Shown here one piece after another: positions 23,829 through 34,816 of a stretch of 64,000 bases of DNA. Numbering within the stretch: position 1 is the stretch's first letter; the number at the start of each line of letters is the position of its first letter. A model generated the notes under the pieces. The model was not told the origin of the DNA and did not search any database. It saw only the letters and a list, made by a program, of their open reading frames with translations. A program made the translations under genes and the position numbers. Origin of the DNA: Gluconobacter roseus NBRC 3990 (GTDB lineage Bacteria; Pseudomonadota; Alphaproteobacteria; Acetobacterales; Acetobacteraceae); the NCBI RefSeq assembly GCF_006538885.1, contig NZ_BJLY01000001.1, positions 62,001-126,000 on the forward strand, read 5' to 3'.

Positions 23829-25583
23829 TTAGAGGGCGCGGTCCAACCCCACGACGATGTTGTGGGGGAGCAGGGTGCCGGCCGTCCGATCGACACCGGT
23901 CTGATAGATCACGGAGCCCGGTTCGACGATGGGCAGGGTCTGGGTGCCCAGATTGAGGGCGATGCTCAGCAGGGTGCCGTTATCCAGAAGCCAGCTTGCC
24001 CGGACGGCGCCGTCCCCCAGAACTTCCGCGCCCGCACTGCGCGCGCCCTTCAGATGGGGCGTGATGTGATGGTGGCGCAGCCCCAGTAGTTCCTTCGTGC
24101 GGGCAAGCCATTCCTGTCCGGCAGGCGTTTCGCGTTCCTGCCGGTCGGGACGTGACGCGTCATAGGTCGAACGGGCGATGGGATCGGACAGGCTTTCCAG
24201 TTCTGTCGGGTCGCTGATCCCGCAATATTTGCGAAACTGGTCATTCCGTCCCTTGCGGACCTTCTGCTCCAGTTCTCCATCAAAATCGCAGAAGAAATAG
24301 AATGGCGTGGTGCATCCCCATTCTTCTCCCATGAACAGCATGGGCGTCATCGGGCAGAGCAGAAGCAGCGCATAGGCGGCCTTGAACGCTTCCGGCTCAC
24401 AGAGCGTGATCATCCGCTCTCCCCGCGGGCGATTGCCGATCTGATCATGATTCTGCAGGAAGGTTACGAATTTCGTGGGTGGTAGATCTTCGCTTGGTGT
24501 GCCGCGCATTTTGTCTGCCGGAGCAAAATATTCGCCCTGCCAGGCAAAGCCCTCCGCCAGAACCCGGCGCAGAAGAGCGGTCGGGTCGTTCGTGAAGGCC
24601 TTGAAATACCCTTCGTCCTCCCCGGTCAGCAGAACGGTGACGGCATGGTGCCAGTCCTCGTCCCACTGGCTGTAGCCATCGCGGAGCAGTGCGGAATCGT
24701 TGTTCTCGTTCTCGAGGATCAGATGGATATGCCGTTCCGGCTCCGTATAGCGGGCGATCTGCTGACGGAGCTGGGTGAACCAGTTGCGGTTGGTGATGGC
24801 CCAGGCGGCGTCGATCCGCAGTCCGTCAAAACGGTATTCCGCAAGCCAGAGCAGCGCGTTGTCGATGAAGAACTCTGCCGCGACGGGATTGTGGAAATCG
24901 ATCCCTTCACCCCAGACGGTCGCATTGTCCGGGTCGAAAAGCGCTTCCGCATATTCGGGCACGTAATTCCCGTCAGGGCCGAAGTGATTATAGACCACGT
25001 CCAAAAACACCATCAGGCCCAGCCCATGGGCATGGTCGATCAGCGTCTTGAGAATGGAGGGGCGTCCATAGGAAATATCGGGTGCAAACAGCAGCACGCC
25101 ATCATAGCCCCAGTTCCAGTTACCGCTGAAACTGTTGATCGGCATGAGTTCGATGGCCGTGACACCCAGATCGACCAGTTCTTGCAGCCGGCCCATCAGG
25201 CCTTCATAGCCACCTTCCAGACCAACATGCAGCTCGTAGATGACCGTCTCTTCCCATGGGCGGCCTTTCCATCCCGGATGCTTCCACTGATAAAAACCGG
25301 GATCGAGGACTTCGCTCGGCCCGTGTATGCCATCGGGCTGGCAGCGGCTGGCGGGGTCGGGGACGGAAAGGTCGTCACGGATCCGGAAGCGATAGCGTGC
25401 CCCTGCACCACAGAGCGCTTCGGTCGTGAAGAACCCGTCTTCATGCCGTTCCATGACCTGCGGCGGCAGACCTTCCACTTCAAGAATGACTGTCTCGCAG
25501 GATGGTGCCCAGAATGAGAAACGTGTCCGGTCCGGACTGAGAAGTTCTGCGCCGAAGCGGCCCGTATAATGGAAGGCTGTCAT
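23829..25583 (-). CDS. treZ: malto-oligosyltrehalose trehalohydrolase
   Basis: A 584-residue GH13 enzyme that releases trehalose from maltooligosyltrehalose. The N-terminal domain starts [18 protein letters not shown]. The TreZ/GlgB-like barrel has [54 protein letters not shown] (nucleophile Asp), ILENENND (acid Glu; the usual E-N-D-N variant) and [11 protein letters not shown]. Its ATG overlaps the frameshift-corrected stop of glgB in ATGA. The partner enzyme TreY is not in this window. Confidence 0.92.
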   Translation of the reverse strand: MTAFHYTGRFGAELLSPDRTRFSFWAPSCETVILEVEGLPPQVMERHEDGFFTTEALCGAGARYRFRIRDDLSVPDPASRCQPDGIHGPSEVLDPGFYQWKHPGWKGRPWEETVIYELHVGLEGGYEGLMGRLQELVDLGVTAIELMPINSFSGNWNWGYDGVLLFAPDISYGRPSILKTLIDHAHGLGLMVFLDVVYNHFGPDGNYVPEYAEALFDPDNATVWGEGIDFHNPVAAEFFIDNALLWLAEYRFDGLRIDAAWAITNRNWFTQLRQQIARYTEPERHIHLILENENNDSALLRDGYSQWDEDWHHAVTVLLTGEDEGYFKAFTNDPTALLRRVLAEGFAWQGEYFAPADKMRGTPSEDLPPTKFVTFLQNHDQIGNRPRGERMITLCEPEAFKAAYALLLLCPMTPMLFMGEEWGCTTPFYFFCDFDGELEQKVRKGRNDQFRKYCGISDPTELESLSDPIARSTYDASRPDRQERETPAGQEWLARTKELLGLRHHHITPHLKGARSAGAEVLGDGAVRASWLLDNGTLLSIALNLGTQTLPIVEPGSVIYQTGVDRTAGTLLPHNIVVGLDRAL

Positions 25584-27804
25584 GAAGAAGATCCTTGAGG
25601 GCTCGCGGGGTGGGGAGAGAAATACAGGGTGGACAGCGGCGGGAGTGTCAGGACGAGGGACTGGGCCTCACCGTGAGACGGGACATGCTGTGCGTGGCAC
25701 AGGCCGCCATTGCCCATGTTGGAGCCGCCGAAAATCGCAGCGTCCGTATTGAGGATTTCATGCCAGCTTCCGTCTGATGGCACTCCGATCCGGTAATCAT
25801 GCCGGGGCACCGGTGTCATGTTGCAGACGATCAGGACGGTGCGCGGTCCGGCGCCTGCCGCAGCCAGGCAAAAACGCAGTTTTCGCGATCATCGGCGATC
25901 AGCCAGCGAAAGCCGGACGGCGTATCGTCGCGCTGATGCAGGGCGGGCTCGCGACGGTACAGTCCGTTCAGGGCGCGAACCGTATCATGCATGCCGCGAC
26001 CGAACGCATCATCCAGCCGAAACCAGGCGATTTCGCCTTCGTAGGACCATTCCTGCGGCTGGGCGAGTTCGCAGCCCATGAACAGAAGCTTGCGGCCGGG
26101 ATAGGCCCACATCAGGGCATAATAGGCCCGGAGATTGGCATGTTTCTGCCAGTCATCGCCGGGCATTTTTGCGAGAAGCGATCCTTTGCCATGCACCACT
26201 TCGTCATGCGACAGGGGCAGGATGAAACGCTCGGAATAGGCGTAGATCATGCCGAACGTGATGTCGCTGCCATGATGGCCACGCCAGAGCGGGTCCCGCT
26301 CCATATAGCGCAGCGTGTCGTGCATCCAGCCCATGTTCCACTTGTAGTCAAAGCCCAGCCCCCCTTCGGAAACCGGCTTTGTCACACCCGGCCAGGCGGT
26401 GGATTCCTCGGCAATGAGGAGGGTCTCGGGATGGAGATGGCGGATGGTTTCCGACAGGTGGTGCAGGAAGCCGATGGCTTCGAGATTTTCCCGGCCCCCA
26501 TGGATATTGGGATACCACTCGCCTTCTTCGCGGCTGTAATCGCGGTAGAGCATGGAGGCCACGGCATCGACGCGCAGTCCGTCGATGTGGAAATGTTCCA
26601 GCCAGTAAAGCGCGCTTCCCGTCAGAAAGCCGCGGACTTCGTTTCGGCCGAAATTATAGATCAGCGTATGCCAGTCCTGATGATAGCCTTCGCGGGGATC
26701 GGCATGTTCATACAGATGCGTTCCGTCAAAAGAGGCCAGTCCGTGCTGGTCGGCCGGGAAATGTGCCGGCACCCAGTCCATGATGACGCCGAGACCAGCC
26801 TGATGGCACTGGTCCACGAAGCGGGCGAACTGTTCGGGGCTGCCATGACGCGAGGTGGGTGCGTAAAGCCCAAGTGGCTGATAGCCCCACGAGCCGGAGA
26901 ACGGATATTCCGTTACCGGAAGGAGTTCGATATGGGTGAAGCCCAGTTCCGTGACATAGGGGATCAGTGTTGCGGCCAGTTCGTCCCAGTCCATAACGCC
27001 CCGGCCACTCTGCGGATGGCGCCATGAGGGGGCATGCAGTTCATAGATCGAGAGTGGGTTTTCCGGGGTCTGGTGCCGGGCGCGTTCCTGCATCCAGGCC
27101 TTGTCCTGCCAGCTGTGGATGCTGGATGAAGCGACGATGGAAGCCGTGGCGGGCGGGTGCTCGCTGGCCCGGGCATAGGGATCGGCCTTGGCGGGAAGCA
27201 CTGTGCCGTCCTGCGACATGACTTCATATTTGTAGCGCTCGCCTGCACGGAGACCAGGAATGAACAACTCCCAGATTCCCGCTTCATGTCGAAGTCGCAT
27301 CGGATGGCGGCGACTGTCCCAGATATTGAAATCCCCGATTACGGAAACCCGCTTCGCATTGGGTGCCCAGACAGCGAAGCGGACACCTTGCACACCGTCG
27401 ATCGTCATGGGAATGGCGCCCATCATCTGGTCCAGATGATGATGGCGTCCCTCTGAAAACAGATACAGGTCCAGTTCTTCTAGCAGCAGGCCGAAGCTGT
27501 AGGGATCATGCGTTTCCTGCCATCCATCTGCCCACAGAATACGCAGGCTGTAGCGGCTGGTTTTCGGAATTGTGGTGACGTAAATGCCGCGGTCGTCGAT
27601 GCGGCGCATGGTCTTTTCCGTACGCTCTCCCTTGGCACTCTCTACTGTCAGACGGACTTCAAGCGCGTCCGGGTAGAACACACGGACCTGATCGGTTCGT
27701 CCTTCGCGGTGGCGCCCGAGCAGCGCGAATGGGTCCTGACAGCGGGTGGCCACCAGATCGTCGATCATGGATTGCAAAGGCGAAGACACGGTAATGGCCT
27801 GCAT
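25580..27804 (-). CDS. glgB: 1,4-alpha-glucan branching enzyme GlgB, with apparent one-base frameshift
   Basis: A GH13 branching enzyme of 741 residues if one base is restored. Frame 1 (27804 to 25831, 657 aa) holds the N-terminal module, [29 protein letters not shown] (nucleophile), [10 protein letters not shown] (acid) and [12 protein letters not shown], and then ends in a foreign tail (QAPDRAPS). The next frame reads directly on with [27 protein letters not shown] to a stop at 25580, which is the normal GlgB C-terminal beta domain. The break lies at about 25845-25866 and is equivalent to one missing base. That downstream stop forms an ATGA with treZ, as expected of the intact operon. Sequencing error, mutation or frameshifting cannot be told apart here. 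Confidence 0.85.
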
Positions 27805-27813
27805 TCAGAACCT

Positions 27814-29450
27814 CTAGGCATGGGTGCCGGTACGGGGAAAATTAAGAACGGAACTGACCTGCTCGCCATTGCGCCCACGCGGCATGCGTGCGGCCTGCCG
27901 TGCCGTGCGGGGTGCGGACGACACGGGGTCGCTGCGGCGGGGCGCGATGGCATTTTCGGCTTCGCGGGCAACGGGACGTCGTCCCGTCATTTCCATCAGG
28001 AGACGGGCATACTGCGCGCCCTTGGAATCCCAGGAGACGTCATGCAAGGCACCGTTGCGCTGCATCCGCGCCCAGACGGCTTTCTGACGGAACAGATTCT
28101 GTGCCCGGCGGATGGCCAGAAACATGGTGTCTTCCGTGGTCGGGGAAACAGGATGCCATTTGCCACGCCTTCCATGACGGCAGCAGAATTCGCATCGACA
28201 AGCGTATCGCTCAGACCGCCAACACGGGCCGCAATCGGAACGGAACCGTAACGCATGGCATGGAACTGTGTGAGGCCGCAGGGCTCGAACCGGGATGGAA
28301 TGATTGAGGCATCCACGGCGGAATGCAGTCGGTGGCCGAGCGTTTCGCTGTAGCGCATGTGGCAGACGCAGTTTTTCGGATAGCGTCCCTGAAGCTGCGT
28401 GAAGGACTGCATGATGTCACGGTCTCCCGTACCGACGACAGCCAGCTGGATGTTCTCCTCGAACAGCCGTGGCGCGAGACCCGCCAGCAGATCAGCGCCT
28501 TTCTGCGTGGTGAGACGGCTTACCATGCCCAGCAGGAGGGCATCGGGATTCTGAGGCAGGCCGAATTCTGCCTGAAACACGCGTTTGTTGGCCCGTCGTG
28601 CCGCAAGGTCACCGACAGCATAGGGGAAAAACACGGCAGGATCGGTCAGAGGATTCCATTCCCGCAGGTCGATGCCATTGAGGATACCGGTCAGAACATT
28701 CGCGCGCGAACGCAGGATACCGTCGAGGCCCATCCCTTCTTCCGGGGTCTGGATTTCCTCGGCATAGGTCGGTGAAACGCTGATCAGTCGGTGCGAGACC
28801 TGAAGTGCCGCTTTCATGAAGCCGATCTGGCCGTAAAATTCGACGTCACCGCTGTCATAGGCCTGATCCGGCAGCCCGAAAGCGCCCATCATGTCGCGCG
28901 GGAACAGTCCCTGAAACGCAAGATTATGGATCACATGTGCGACGGGAGGCGTCGGGGCATCCATGTATTTCAGATAGGTTGCCACGAGACCAGCATGCCA
29001 GTCATGGCTCAGAACGGCATCGGGTTTCCAGTCAGCCAGCGCGCCGGTACCGATCATCGCTGCTACGCGGCACAGGACGGCATAACGCATTCCGTTATCG
29101 GCCCATGGCTGCCCGTCCGGCGCAAGATAGGGATTGCCCGGCCGTGCATAGAGGTCCGGAACATCCACGATATAGAGATGGCGACCCTGTGCCCAGCCTT
29201 CACGCAATGTGACGGCATGGCCCAGAACGTTATCAATGCGGATTATTTTTTGTGGTTCGGATAAGGCACGGAGCACAGCGGGGTAGCCCGGCAGAACTGT
29301 CCGGGTGTCGATCCCGTGCTGCCCGAGAACTGTGGGCAGCGAGCCTACAACATCCCCCAGACCGCCGGTTTTGATGAACGGGTACATCTCGCCTGCCACT
29401 GACAGGAGCTGCAATGTAATATCCTGCGCGGGGTGCTGAATCTTGCTCAT
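27814..29450 (-). CDS. glgA: glycogen synthase GlgA, with apparent one-base frameshift
   Basis: An ADP-glucose GT5 glycogen synthase. It has the N-terminal donor loop (EMYPFIKTGGLGDVVGSLP), HDWHAGL, VIHNLAFQG, MVSRLTTQKG and IIPSRFEPCGLTQ. At about 28148 the frame changes: frame 1 runs ILFPRPRKTPCFW into a family-unlike tail with a stop at 27996. The other frame continues PTTEDTMFLAIRRAQNLF, the expected GlgA C-terminus, to a stop at 27814, nine bases before glgB. A fifth C in the CCCC run near 28143-28146 would restore one 545-aa frame. I chose the ATG at 29450; ATGs at 29459 and 29513 also exist. The C-terminus has an unusual Arg/Ala-rich tail. Confidence 0.85.
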
Positions 29451-29513
29451 GACGCACATCTTTCCGGCCGCGAGGGCGCTGTCTCTGACGTTTGATGCCT
29501 GTGTCAGGGACAA

Positions 29514-29655
29514 CGCTTGAAGCGGCGTTTGCGAACCGCCTTCACGGATAAGTTATGTTCGTGTCTGTGGTTTGGAGGCGTTAGCGTTTCGGAATGCAGG
29601 ATGCCCCGCCAGACGGGCGGAGGGACCTGCCTGATCCGGTTTTGGAACGGGGTTT
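29514..29655. promoter_or_regulatory. divergent promoter region glgA / glgX
   Basis: This gap, plus the untranslated start of glgA, must hold the promoters of the leftward glgA-glgB-treZ operon and of rightward glgX. A possible rightward -35 is TTGCGA near 29528. No operator stands out. Confidence 0.35.
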
Positions 29656-31800
29656 ATGAGCAGCACACGTCAGAAGGGCCTGCGCGAAGGGCGTCCGAAT
29701 ATTTCAGGTGCCGTACCGGAAAATGGGGGTGTCAATTTCGCCGTCTTCTCCACGGCTGCAACAGCAGTTGAAATCTGCCTCTTCGACGCGGATGGCAAAA
29801 CCGAAACCGACCGTATCCGCCTGCCGGAATATACCGACCAGATTTTTCATGGCTGGATCCCCGACCTGGGCGCCGGGCAGCTTTATGGTCTTCGGGTTCA
29901 TGGTCCCTATACGCCCGAAGCGGGGCATCGCTTCAATCCCAACAAGCTCCTGATGGATCCGTATGCCCGGGCATTTCATGGTGATTTACAATGGGATCCG
30001 GCCCTGTTCGGCTATCAGCTTGGCCATGCAGACAAGGATCTGAGCTTTGATGAGCGCGATAGTGCGCCGTTCGTGCCAAAAGGCATCATCACTGATCCGG
30101 CCCCCCAGCATTTCGAGCATCCCCGCACGTCCTGGCATGACACCGTAATCTACGAAATGCACGTCAAGGGCTATACGAAACAGCATCCGGACGTACCGGA
30201 AACCCTACGGGGCACCTATGCCGGGCTGACGGACGGCAATCTGCTCAGGCGCATCCGGCAGCTTGGCGTTACCGCAGTTGAACTGCTTCCCGTCCAGAGT
30301 TTCGTGACGGACCAGTATTTGGCGGACAAGGGGCTGACGAATTACTGGGGCTACAACACGATCGGCTTTTTCTCCCCCGACAGCCGCTATGCCCATGACC
30401 GGGACCATGCGCTGCAGGAGTTCCGGAACCTCGTGCGGGCCTGTCATGAAGCCGGGCTCGAAGTCATCATGGACGTGGTTTACAACCATACGGCCGAGGG
30501 AAACGAACTGGGTCCGACACTGTCTTTCAAGGGGCTGGATAATGCGTCCTATTATCGCCTCATGCCGGATGATCCGCGTTATTACATTAACGAAACGGGT
30601 ACGGGAAACACGTTCAATCTGACCCATCTGAACTGCATCCGGTTCGTAGCGGACAGTCTGCGATACTGGGTCAACGAAATGGGTGTGGGCGGATTCCGGT
30701 TTGACCTCGGAACAATCCTTGCGCGTGAAGCAGACGGTTTTCACAATGATTCCAGTTTCCTGCGCGTCTGCCGTCAGGACCCCGTGCTGTCACAGGTCAA
30801 GCTGATTGCCGAGCCCTGGGATGTCGGTCCGGGCGGCTATCAGGTCGGCAATTTCCCGCCGGGCTGGGCGGAGTGGAATGACAAGTTCCGCGACACGACC
30901 CGCGATTTCTGGCGGGGAGAGGCCCATGCCGATGCGCTGGCACCACGTGTGCTTGGCAGCCCTGATCTGTTCAATCACAGTGGTCGCCGCACCTGGGCCA
31001 GCATCAATTTCGTGACGGCCCATGATGGTTTCACGCTCATGGACTGCGTGTCCTACAATGACCGTCACAACGAGGCGAACCAGGAAGACGGCAAGGACGG
31101 ATCATCCGACAACCGCTCCTGCAATTATGGTGTGGAAGGCCCGACCGACAATCCGGACATCAATGACATCCGCTGGCGTCAGTGCCGGAACATGCTGTCC
31201 ACGCTGCTGCTGTCACAGGGTACGCCGATGCTGCTGGCAGGGGACGAGTTCGGTCGGACGCAGGATGGCAATAACAATGCCTATTGTCAGGACAGCCCGA
31301 TTTCATGGCTGGACTGGTCGCTGGGAGACCGGGCGAAGGAGCTTGAGGCCTTTGTCCGGCGTCTGACGGCCCTGCGACACCGCTATCCGATCCTGCATCG
31401 TGCCCGGTTCCTGATGGAAGCCTATAACAAGGAGCTGGATATTCAGGAGCTGACCTGGCTGAATGCCAATGGCGGCACCATGCAGCCTGATGAATGGAAA
31501 ACCGCGCAGTGCTTCGGTCTCATGATAGACGGGCGCAGCCAGCCCAGCGGCATCCAGCGCCGGGGATCGGACGCCACTGTCATGCTGATCTTCAATGGCT
31601 GGCAGGATGTGGTGAATTTCACGCTGCCGGAGACGGGCGAGGGGCGCTGGAAGCTGCTGCTCGACACCAATATTCCGGAAAACGGCGGCGCCGTGGAGCG
31701 GGAAATCTTCCCGCAGAGCTACAAATATGTCGTGACGGGACGGTCGTTCCTGCTGCTGGAACTGGTCGGACGTGATCCGCTTCCGCAGACCTCGTCATGA
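29656..31800 (+). CDS. glgX: glycogen debranching enzyme GlgX
   Basis: A 714-residue GH13 isoamylase-type debranching enzyme that hydrolyses alpha-1,6 branches. The N-terminal module has [20 protein letters not shown]. The barrel has [76 protein letters not shown] (nucleophile), [19 protein letters not shown] and [12 protein letters not shown]. The length is normal and the frame is intact, unlike glgA and glgB opposite. Confidence 0.95.
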   Translation: MSSTRQKGLREGRPNISGAVPENGGVNFAVFSTAATAVEICLFDADGKTETDRIRLPEYTDQIFHGWIPDLGAGQLYGLRVHGPYTPEAGHRFNPNKLLMDPYARAFHGDLQWDPALFGYQLGHADKDLSFDERDSAPFVPKGIITDPAPQHFEHPRTSWHDTVIYEMHVKGYTKQHPDVPETLRGTYAGLTDGNLLRRIRQLGVTAVELLPVQSFVTDQYLADKGLTNYWGYNTIGFFSPDSRYAHDRDHALQEFRNLVRACHEAGLEVIMDVVYNHTAEGNELGPTLSFKGLDNASYYRLMPDDPRYYINETGTGNTFNLTHLNCIRFVADSLRYWVNEMGVGGFRFDLGTILAREADGFHNDSSFLRVCRQDPVLSQVKLIAEPWDVGPGGYQVGNFPPGWAEWNDKFRDTTRDFWRGEAHADALAPRVLGSPDLFNHSGRRTWASINFVTAHDGFTLMDCVSYNDRHNEANQEDGKDGSSDNRSCNYGVEGPTDNPDINDIRWRQCRNMLSTLLLSQGTPMLLAGDEFGRTQDGNNNAYCQDSPISWLDWSLGDRAKELEAFVRRLTALRHRYPILHRARFLMEAYNKELDIQELTWLNANGGTMQPDEWKTAQCFGLMIDGRSQPSGIQRRGSDATVMLIFNGWQDVVNFTLPETGEGRWKLLLDTNIPENGGAVEREIFPQSYKYVVTGRSFLLLELVGRDPLPQTSS

Positions 31801-31870
31801 TGCGGAGTTGCATCCGGAGCGTTTCTCACCGAACACTGAGGACAGAGCACTTTTGTGAAAGGAGAGCATC

Positions 31871-32056
31871 ATGCGTCTCATTCTTGCCCTGCTTCTGCCC
31901 TGGCTGCAGTTCTTCACCATCCGCCGGCCGTTCGCCGGTCTAGTGTGTCTGATCCTTCAGATCACGGTGATCGGCTGGATCCCGGCTGCCATCTGGTCGG
32001 TCTATGCGCTGAGCCAGTACAACACCGATCGCAAGATCGCTGCCGGTCGCGTCTGA
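31871..32056 (+). CDS. YqaE/Pmp3-like small membrane protein
   Basis: A 61-residue protein with two hydrophobic helices (LILALLLPWLQFF and LVCLILQITVIGWIPAAIWSVYAL) and a basic tail (YNTDRKIAAG). The second helix with GWIPAAIWSVYAL matches the Pmp3/YqaE pattern, a family linked to membrane potential and stress. It has GGAGAG just before the ATG and ends 14 bases before a strong terminator. The first helix lacks the usual PP pair, so the family call is moderate. Confidence 0.7.
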   Translation: MRLILALLLPWLQFFTIRRPFAGLVCLILQITVIGWIPAAIWSVYALSQYNTDRKIAAGRV

Positions 32057-32070
32057 CGCTCCGGACGTGA

Positions 32071-32107
32071 AAAAGCCCCCGTTCCCTGCGGAGCGGGGGC
32101 TTTTTTT
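32071..32107. terminator. bidirectional intrinsic terminator
   Basis: The stem AAAAGCCCCCG / CGGGGGCTTTT has a 12-base loop, flanked by A and T runs on both sides. It sits between the Pmp3-like gene (+) and the sugar symporter gene (-) and can serve both. Confidence 0.9.
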
Positions 32108-32127
32108 ATGCTGTAAGGGGCCGGGGG

Positions 32128-33543
32128 TTAGCGGCCGATATTGCGCAGGGTGACGCCCTGATTGAGCTTGGTTTCGATGGACTCAAGGGACACGCCCTTG
32201 GTCTCCGGGACAAAGAACAGCACCATGAAAATGAAGAACGCATTCAGTGCTGCATAGAGCCAGAAGGTATGCGAGGCCCCGAGCGTCGTCAGCAGGCCGA
32301 GGAACGTGGCACCCACCACCATGTTCGTGACCCAGTTGGTTACGGTCGAGCAGGTGATGCCGAAATCACGCCCCTGAAGCGGCATGACTTCCGAGCATAG
32401 CACCCAGACCAGCGGACCGGCCGAGAAGGCGAAGCCTGCGATGAAGCACAGCAGGACCGAGATCGCGAGGTAATGCGACAAATCCGTATTACCAACGGCA
32501 CCCGACATGATGGTTGCCAGAACGGCGAGACCAGCTGACATGATGGCAAATCCCGTGATCAGCATCGGACGACGGCCCCAGCTATCGGCGAAAGCAATGG
32601 CGATGAACGTGGCGAGCCAGTTGACCACGCCGACGATCGCCGTGCCCCACATCTGGCCGCTCGCCCCGAAACCGACTTCCTGGAAGATGCGCGGCGCGTA
32701 GTACATGACCACGTTGATGCCCGTGAGCTGCTGCATGACCTGAAGCACGATGCCGAGGAGGACGGCGCGGCGGAAGTTCCGGTTTTCAAGGAACATCGCC
32801 AGACCGCGCTGACGGTCATGGATCTGCCCCTGGATGTCACGGATTTCCTGATGGGCAAGCTCGGGATTGTGACGCAGTTCCTTCATGATCGACAGGGCTT
32901 CCTCGTGACGGCCACGTAGCATCAGCCAGCGCGGGCTGTCGGGCAGGAAGAACGAGCCGATCAGGAAGAACGTGCCGGGAATGGCCATGATCCCCAGCAT
33001 CCAGCGCCATGAGCCGCTGTAGGACAGGATGGCGTTGGAGACGAAGGCCAGCAGGATGCCCAGCGTGATCATCAGCTGATACATCGACACCAGACTGCCA
33101 CGCCGCGAAATGTCCGAGACTTCGGAAATATAGAGCGGAGCCACGAAGCTTCCGATGCCGATTGCCAGACCCAGCATCGTGCGCCCGATGATCAGCTCGG
33201 ACACAGAGGATGCCAGAGCGCAGACGAGTCCTCCACCGACGAACAGGAATGCGCTGAAGATCAGGGAGCGGCGGCGTCCGAATGCATAGGACATGCGGCC
33301 TGCGCCCAGGGCACCGACGGCTGCGCCGAACATCATGGACGACACGATCCAAGACTGCTCGAATTCGGACGCATGGAACTCGTCACGGATAAAGCCGAGC
33401 GCGCCGGAAATGACGCCCACATCCAGTCCGAACATCAGGCCCGCAATCGCAGCCAGAGCCACGGCGAACATCATGCGTCCGACCATGGGGGCTTTGACCG
33501 CAGCAGCAGGGACGGGAGAGGGGTTGAGCACTGTGTCGCTCAT
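32128..33543 (-). CDS. sugar/H+ symporter (MFS sugar porter, GalP-like)
   Basis: A 471-residue, 12-helix sugar porter. Family signatures: GLMFGLDVGVISGAL, GAGRMSYAFGRRRSL, PLYISEVSDISRRGSLVSMYQLMIT, FFLPDSPRWLMLRGR, QQLTGINVVMYYAPRIF, ADSWGRRPMLITGF and FFVPETKGVSLESIE. The closest type I recognise is the galactose/arabinose proton symporter group of acetic acid bacteria and enterics; the true substrate is not readable from the sequence. It is divergent from a LysR regulator across a 324-base gap. Confidence 0.92.
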   Translation of the reverse strand: MSDTVLNPSPVPAAAVKAPMVGRMMFAVALAAIAGLMFGLDVGVISGALGFIRDEFHASEFEQSWIVSSMMFGAAVGALGAGRMSYAFGRRRSLIFSAFLFVGGGLVCALASSVSELIIGRTMLGLAIGIGSFVAPLYISEVSDISRRGSLVSMYQLMITLGILLAFVSNAILSYSGSWRWMLGIMAIPGTFFLIGSFFLPDSPRWLMLRGRHEEALSIMKELRHNPELAHQEIRDIQGQIHDRQRGLAMFLENRNFRRAVLLGIVLQVMQQLTGINVVMYYAPRIFQEVGFGASGQMWGTAIVGVVNWLATFIAIAFADSWGRRPMLITGFAIMSAGLAVLATIMSGAVGNTDLSHYLAISVLLCFIAGFAFSAGPLVWVLCSEVMPLQGRDFGITCSTVTNWVTNMVVGATFLGLLTTLGASHTFWLYAALNAFFIFMVLFFVPETKGVSLESIETKLNQGVTLRNIGR

Positions 33544-33867
33544 GACGGGAAAACTCCGGCGACCCGCAGGGTAGACCTGTCAGGGAAAGGCAGAAAAGAA
33601 ACCGGGCAGGTCAGCCTGCACCGGGGAGAGAGGGAGAAGGCTCTTCTGTGACAGGCACGGTGATTCGCCATCTTGAGCCCTAAAGTATAACGCATGATTG
33701 GGAAAATATTCAAAATTATATGTGATAATCGGGAGGGATTTTCTGTTCTGATGCAAGCGGGCCACAGATAGGACGTCCGGGCGGCCGTCTGACACGATCT
33801 GCCGGATTGCCAAGGGCGGACCGCGGCGACACACTCCTACCCTTTCCGTGTTCATGGACAAGCCCTC
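33544..33867. promoter_or_regulatory. divergent region sugar symporter / LysR regulator
   Basis: A 324-base region without a gene. An AT-rich core (about 33680-33735) contains TGTGATAAT, an extended -10-like sequence facing right. I see no convincing LysR box. The rest has no recognisable feature. Confidence 0.35.
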
Positions 33868-34773
33868 GTGTTCCTGCGTCAGCTGACCTATCTCATCGCT
33901 CTGGACCAGTACCGGCATTTTTCCCGGGCGGCGGAGCACTGCAATGTGTCGCAGCCTGCGCTGTCGATGGCGATCCGTCAGCTTGAGCACGAACTTGGCG
34001 TTCCCATCGTCCGGCGGAACCGCCGCGTTCTGGGGCTGACACCGGAAGGTGAGCGCGTTCTGGCCTGGGCGCGGCAGACAGTGGCTGCACTGGACGGTCT
34101 GCGTCAGGAAGCCGATTTCGCACATGAAGTCGCTGGGGGAACGCTGTCGATCGGGACCATTCCGCCCGCCATTCAGGTCATGCCGCCACTGATGGAAAGT
34201 CTGCGGGCTGCCGTGCCGGCGCTTCATATTGAACTGACGGTATCTGCCAATACCGACATCCTGCATGACCTGACCGAGCAGCGGATCCAGATGGGGCTGA
34301 TCTATCTGGATCAGGTTCCCGAAGACGGCAGTTTCGAGACGCACCAGCTTTATGCGGAACAGTATGTTTTCGTGGCAGGCTCCCGCATGGAGCTGACATC
34401 CCGCAAGACGTTCAGCTGGGCGGATGCCGCCGAACATCCGCTGGGCCTTCTGGGCCATTCCATGCGGACCCGGCAGATCGTGGATGAGTGCTTTGCGAAG
34501 GCCGGAAGCAAGCCCAACGTCCTGCTGGAAACCAACGCGCTCGAACTGCTATATGTCGAAGTGCTCGCCGGGCGTCTGGCGACGATCCTGCCAGTCGCTG
34601 CTCTGCCGCATCAGCGTGATCCGGCCAACCCGCTTCAGATCCGGCGTCTCGCGTCATGCCCGTCCCCGGGAGTGGGTCTGGTGCGGCTGAAACAGCCGGT
34701 GCAGACGGCCCTGATGTCCCGCAGTTGGGAAGTCGCCACGCAGCTCATTCTGGAAGATGCGCTGACAGTCTGA
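33868..34773 (+). CDS. LysR-family transcriptional regulator
   Basis: A 301-residue LTTR. The N-terminal winged helix is FLRQLTYLIALDQYRHFSRAAEHCNVSQPALSMAIRQLEHELGV, followed by the linker helix and an effector-binding domain beginning GTLSIGTIPPAIQVMPPLM. The start is the GTG at 33868; the nearby ATG at 33854 is in another frame. An FUSC-family exporter gene follows 43 bases later, an arrangement like AaeR with AaeB, so it may regulate efflux of an aromatic acid. The effector is unknown. Confidence 0.9.
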   Translation: MFLRQLTYLIALDQYRHFSRAAEHCNVSQPALSMAIRQLEHELGVPIVRRNRRVLGLTPEGERVLAWARQTVAALDGLRQEADFAHEVAGGTLSIGTIPPAIQVMPPLMESLRAAVPALHIELTVSANTDILHDLTEQRIQMGLIYLDQVPEDGSFETHQLYAEQYVFVAGSRMELTSRKTFSWADAAEHPLGLLGHSMRTRQIVDECFAKAGSKPNVLLETNALELLYVEVLAGRLATILPVAALPHQRDPANPLQIRRLASCPSPGVGLVRLKQPVQTALMSRSWEVATQLILEDALTV

Positions 34774-34816
34774 GGACCATCATAAGCGCGACTTATGATG
34801 CGATCATGACAATATC

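Noticed and set aside
28135-28155. Programmed -1 frameshifting in glgA
   Set aside because: The in-frame reading is CTG TTT CCC CGA, which does not fit the X XXY YYZ slippery pattern, and glycogen synthases are not known to use it. A missing base is simpler.
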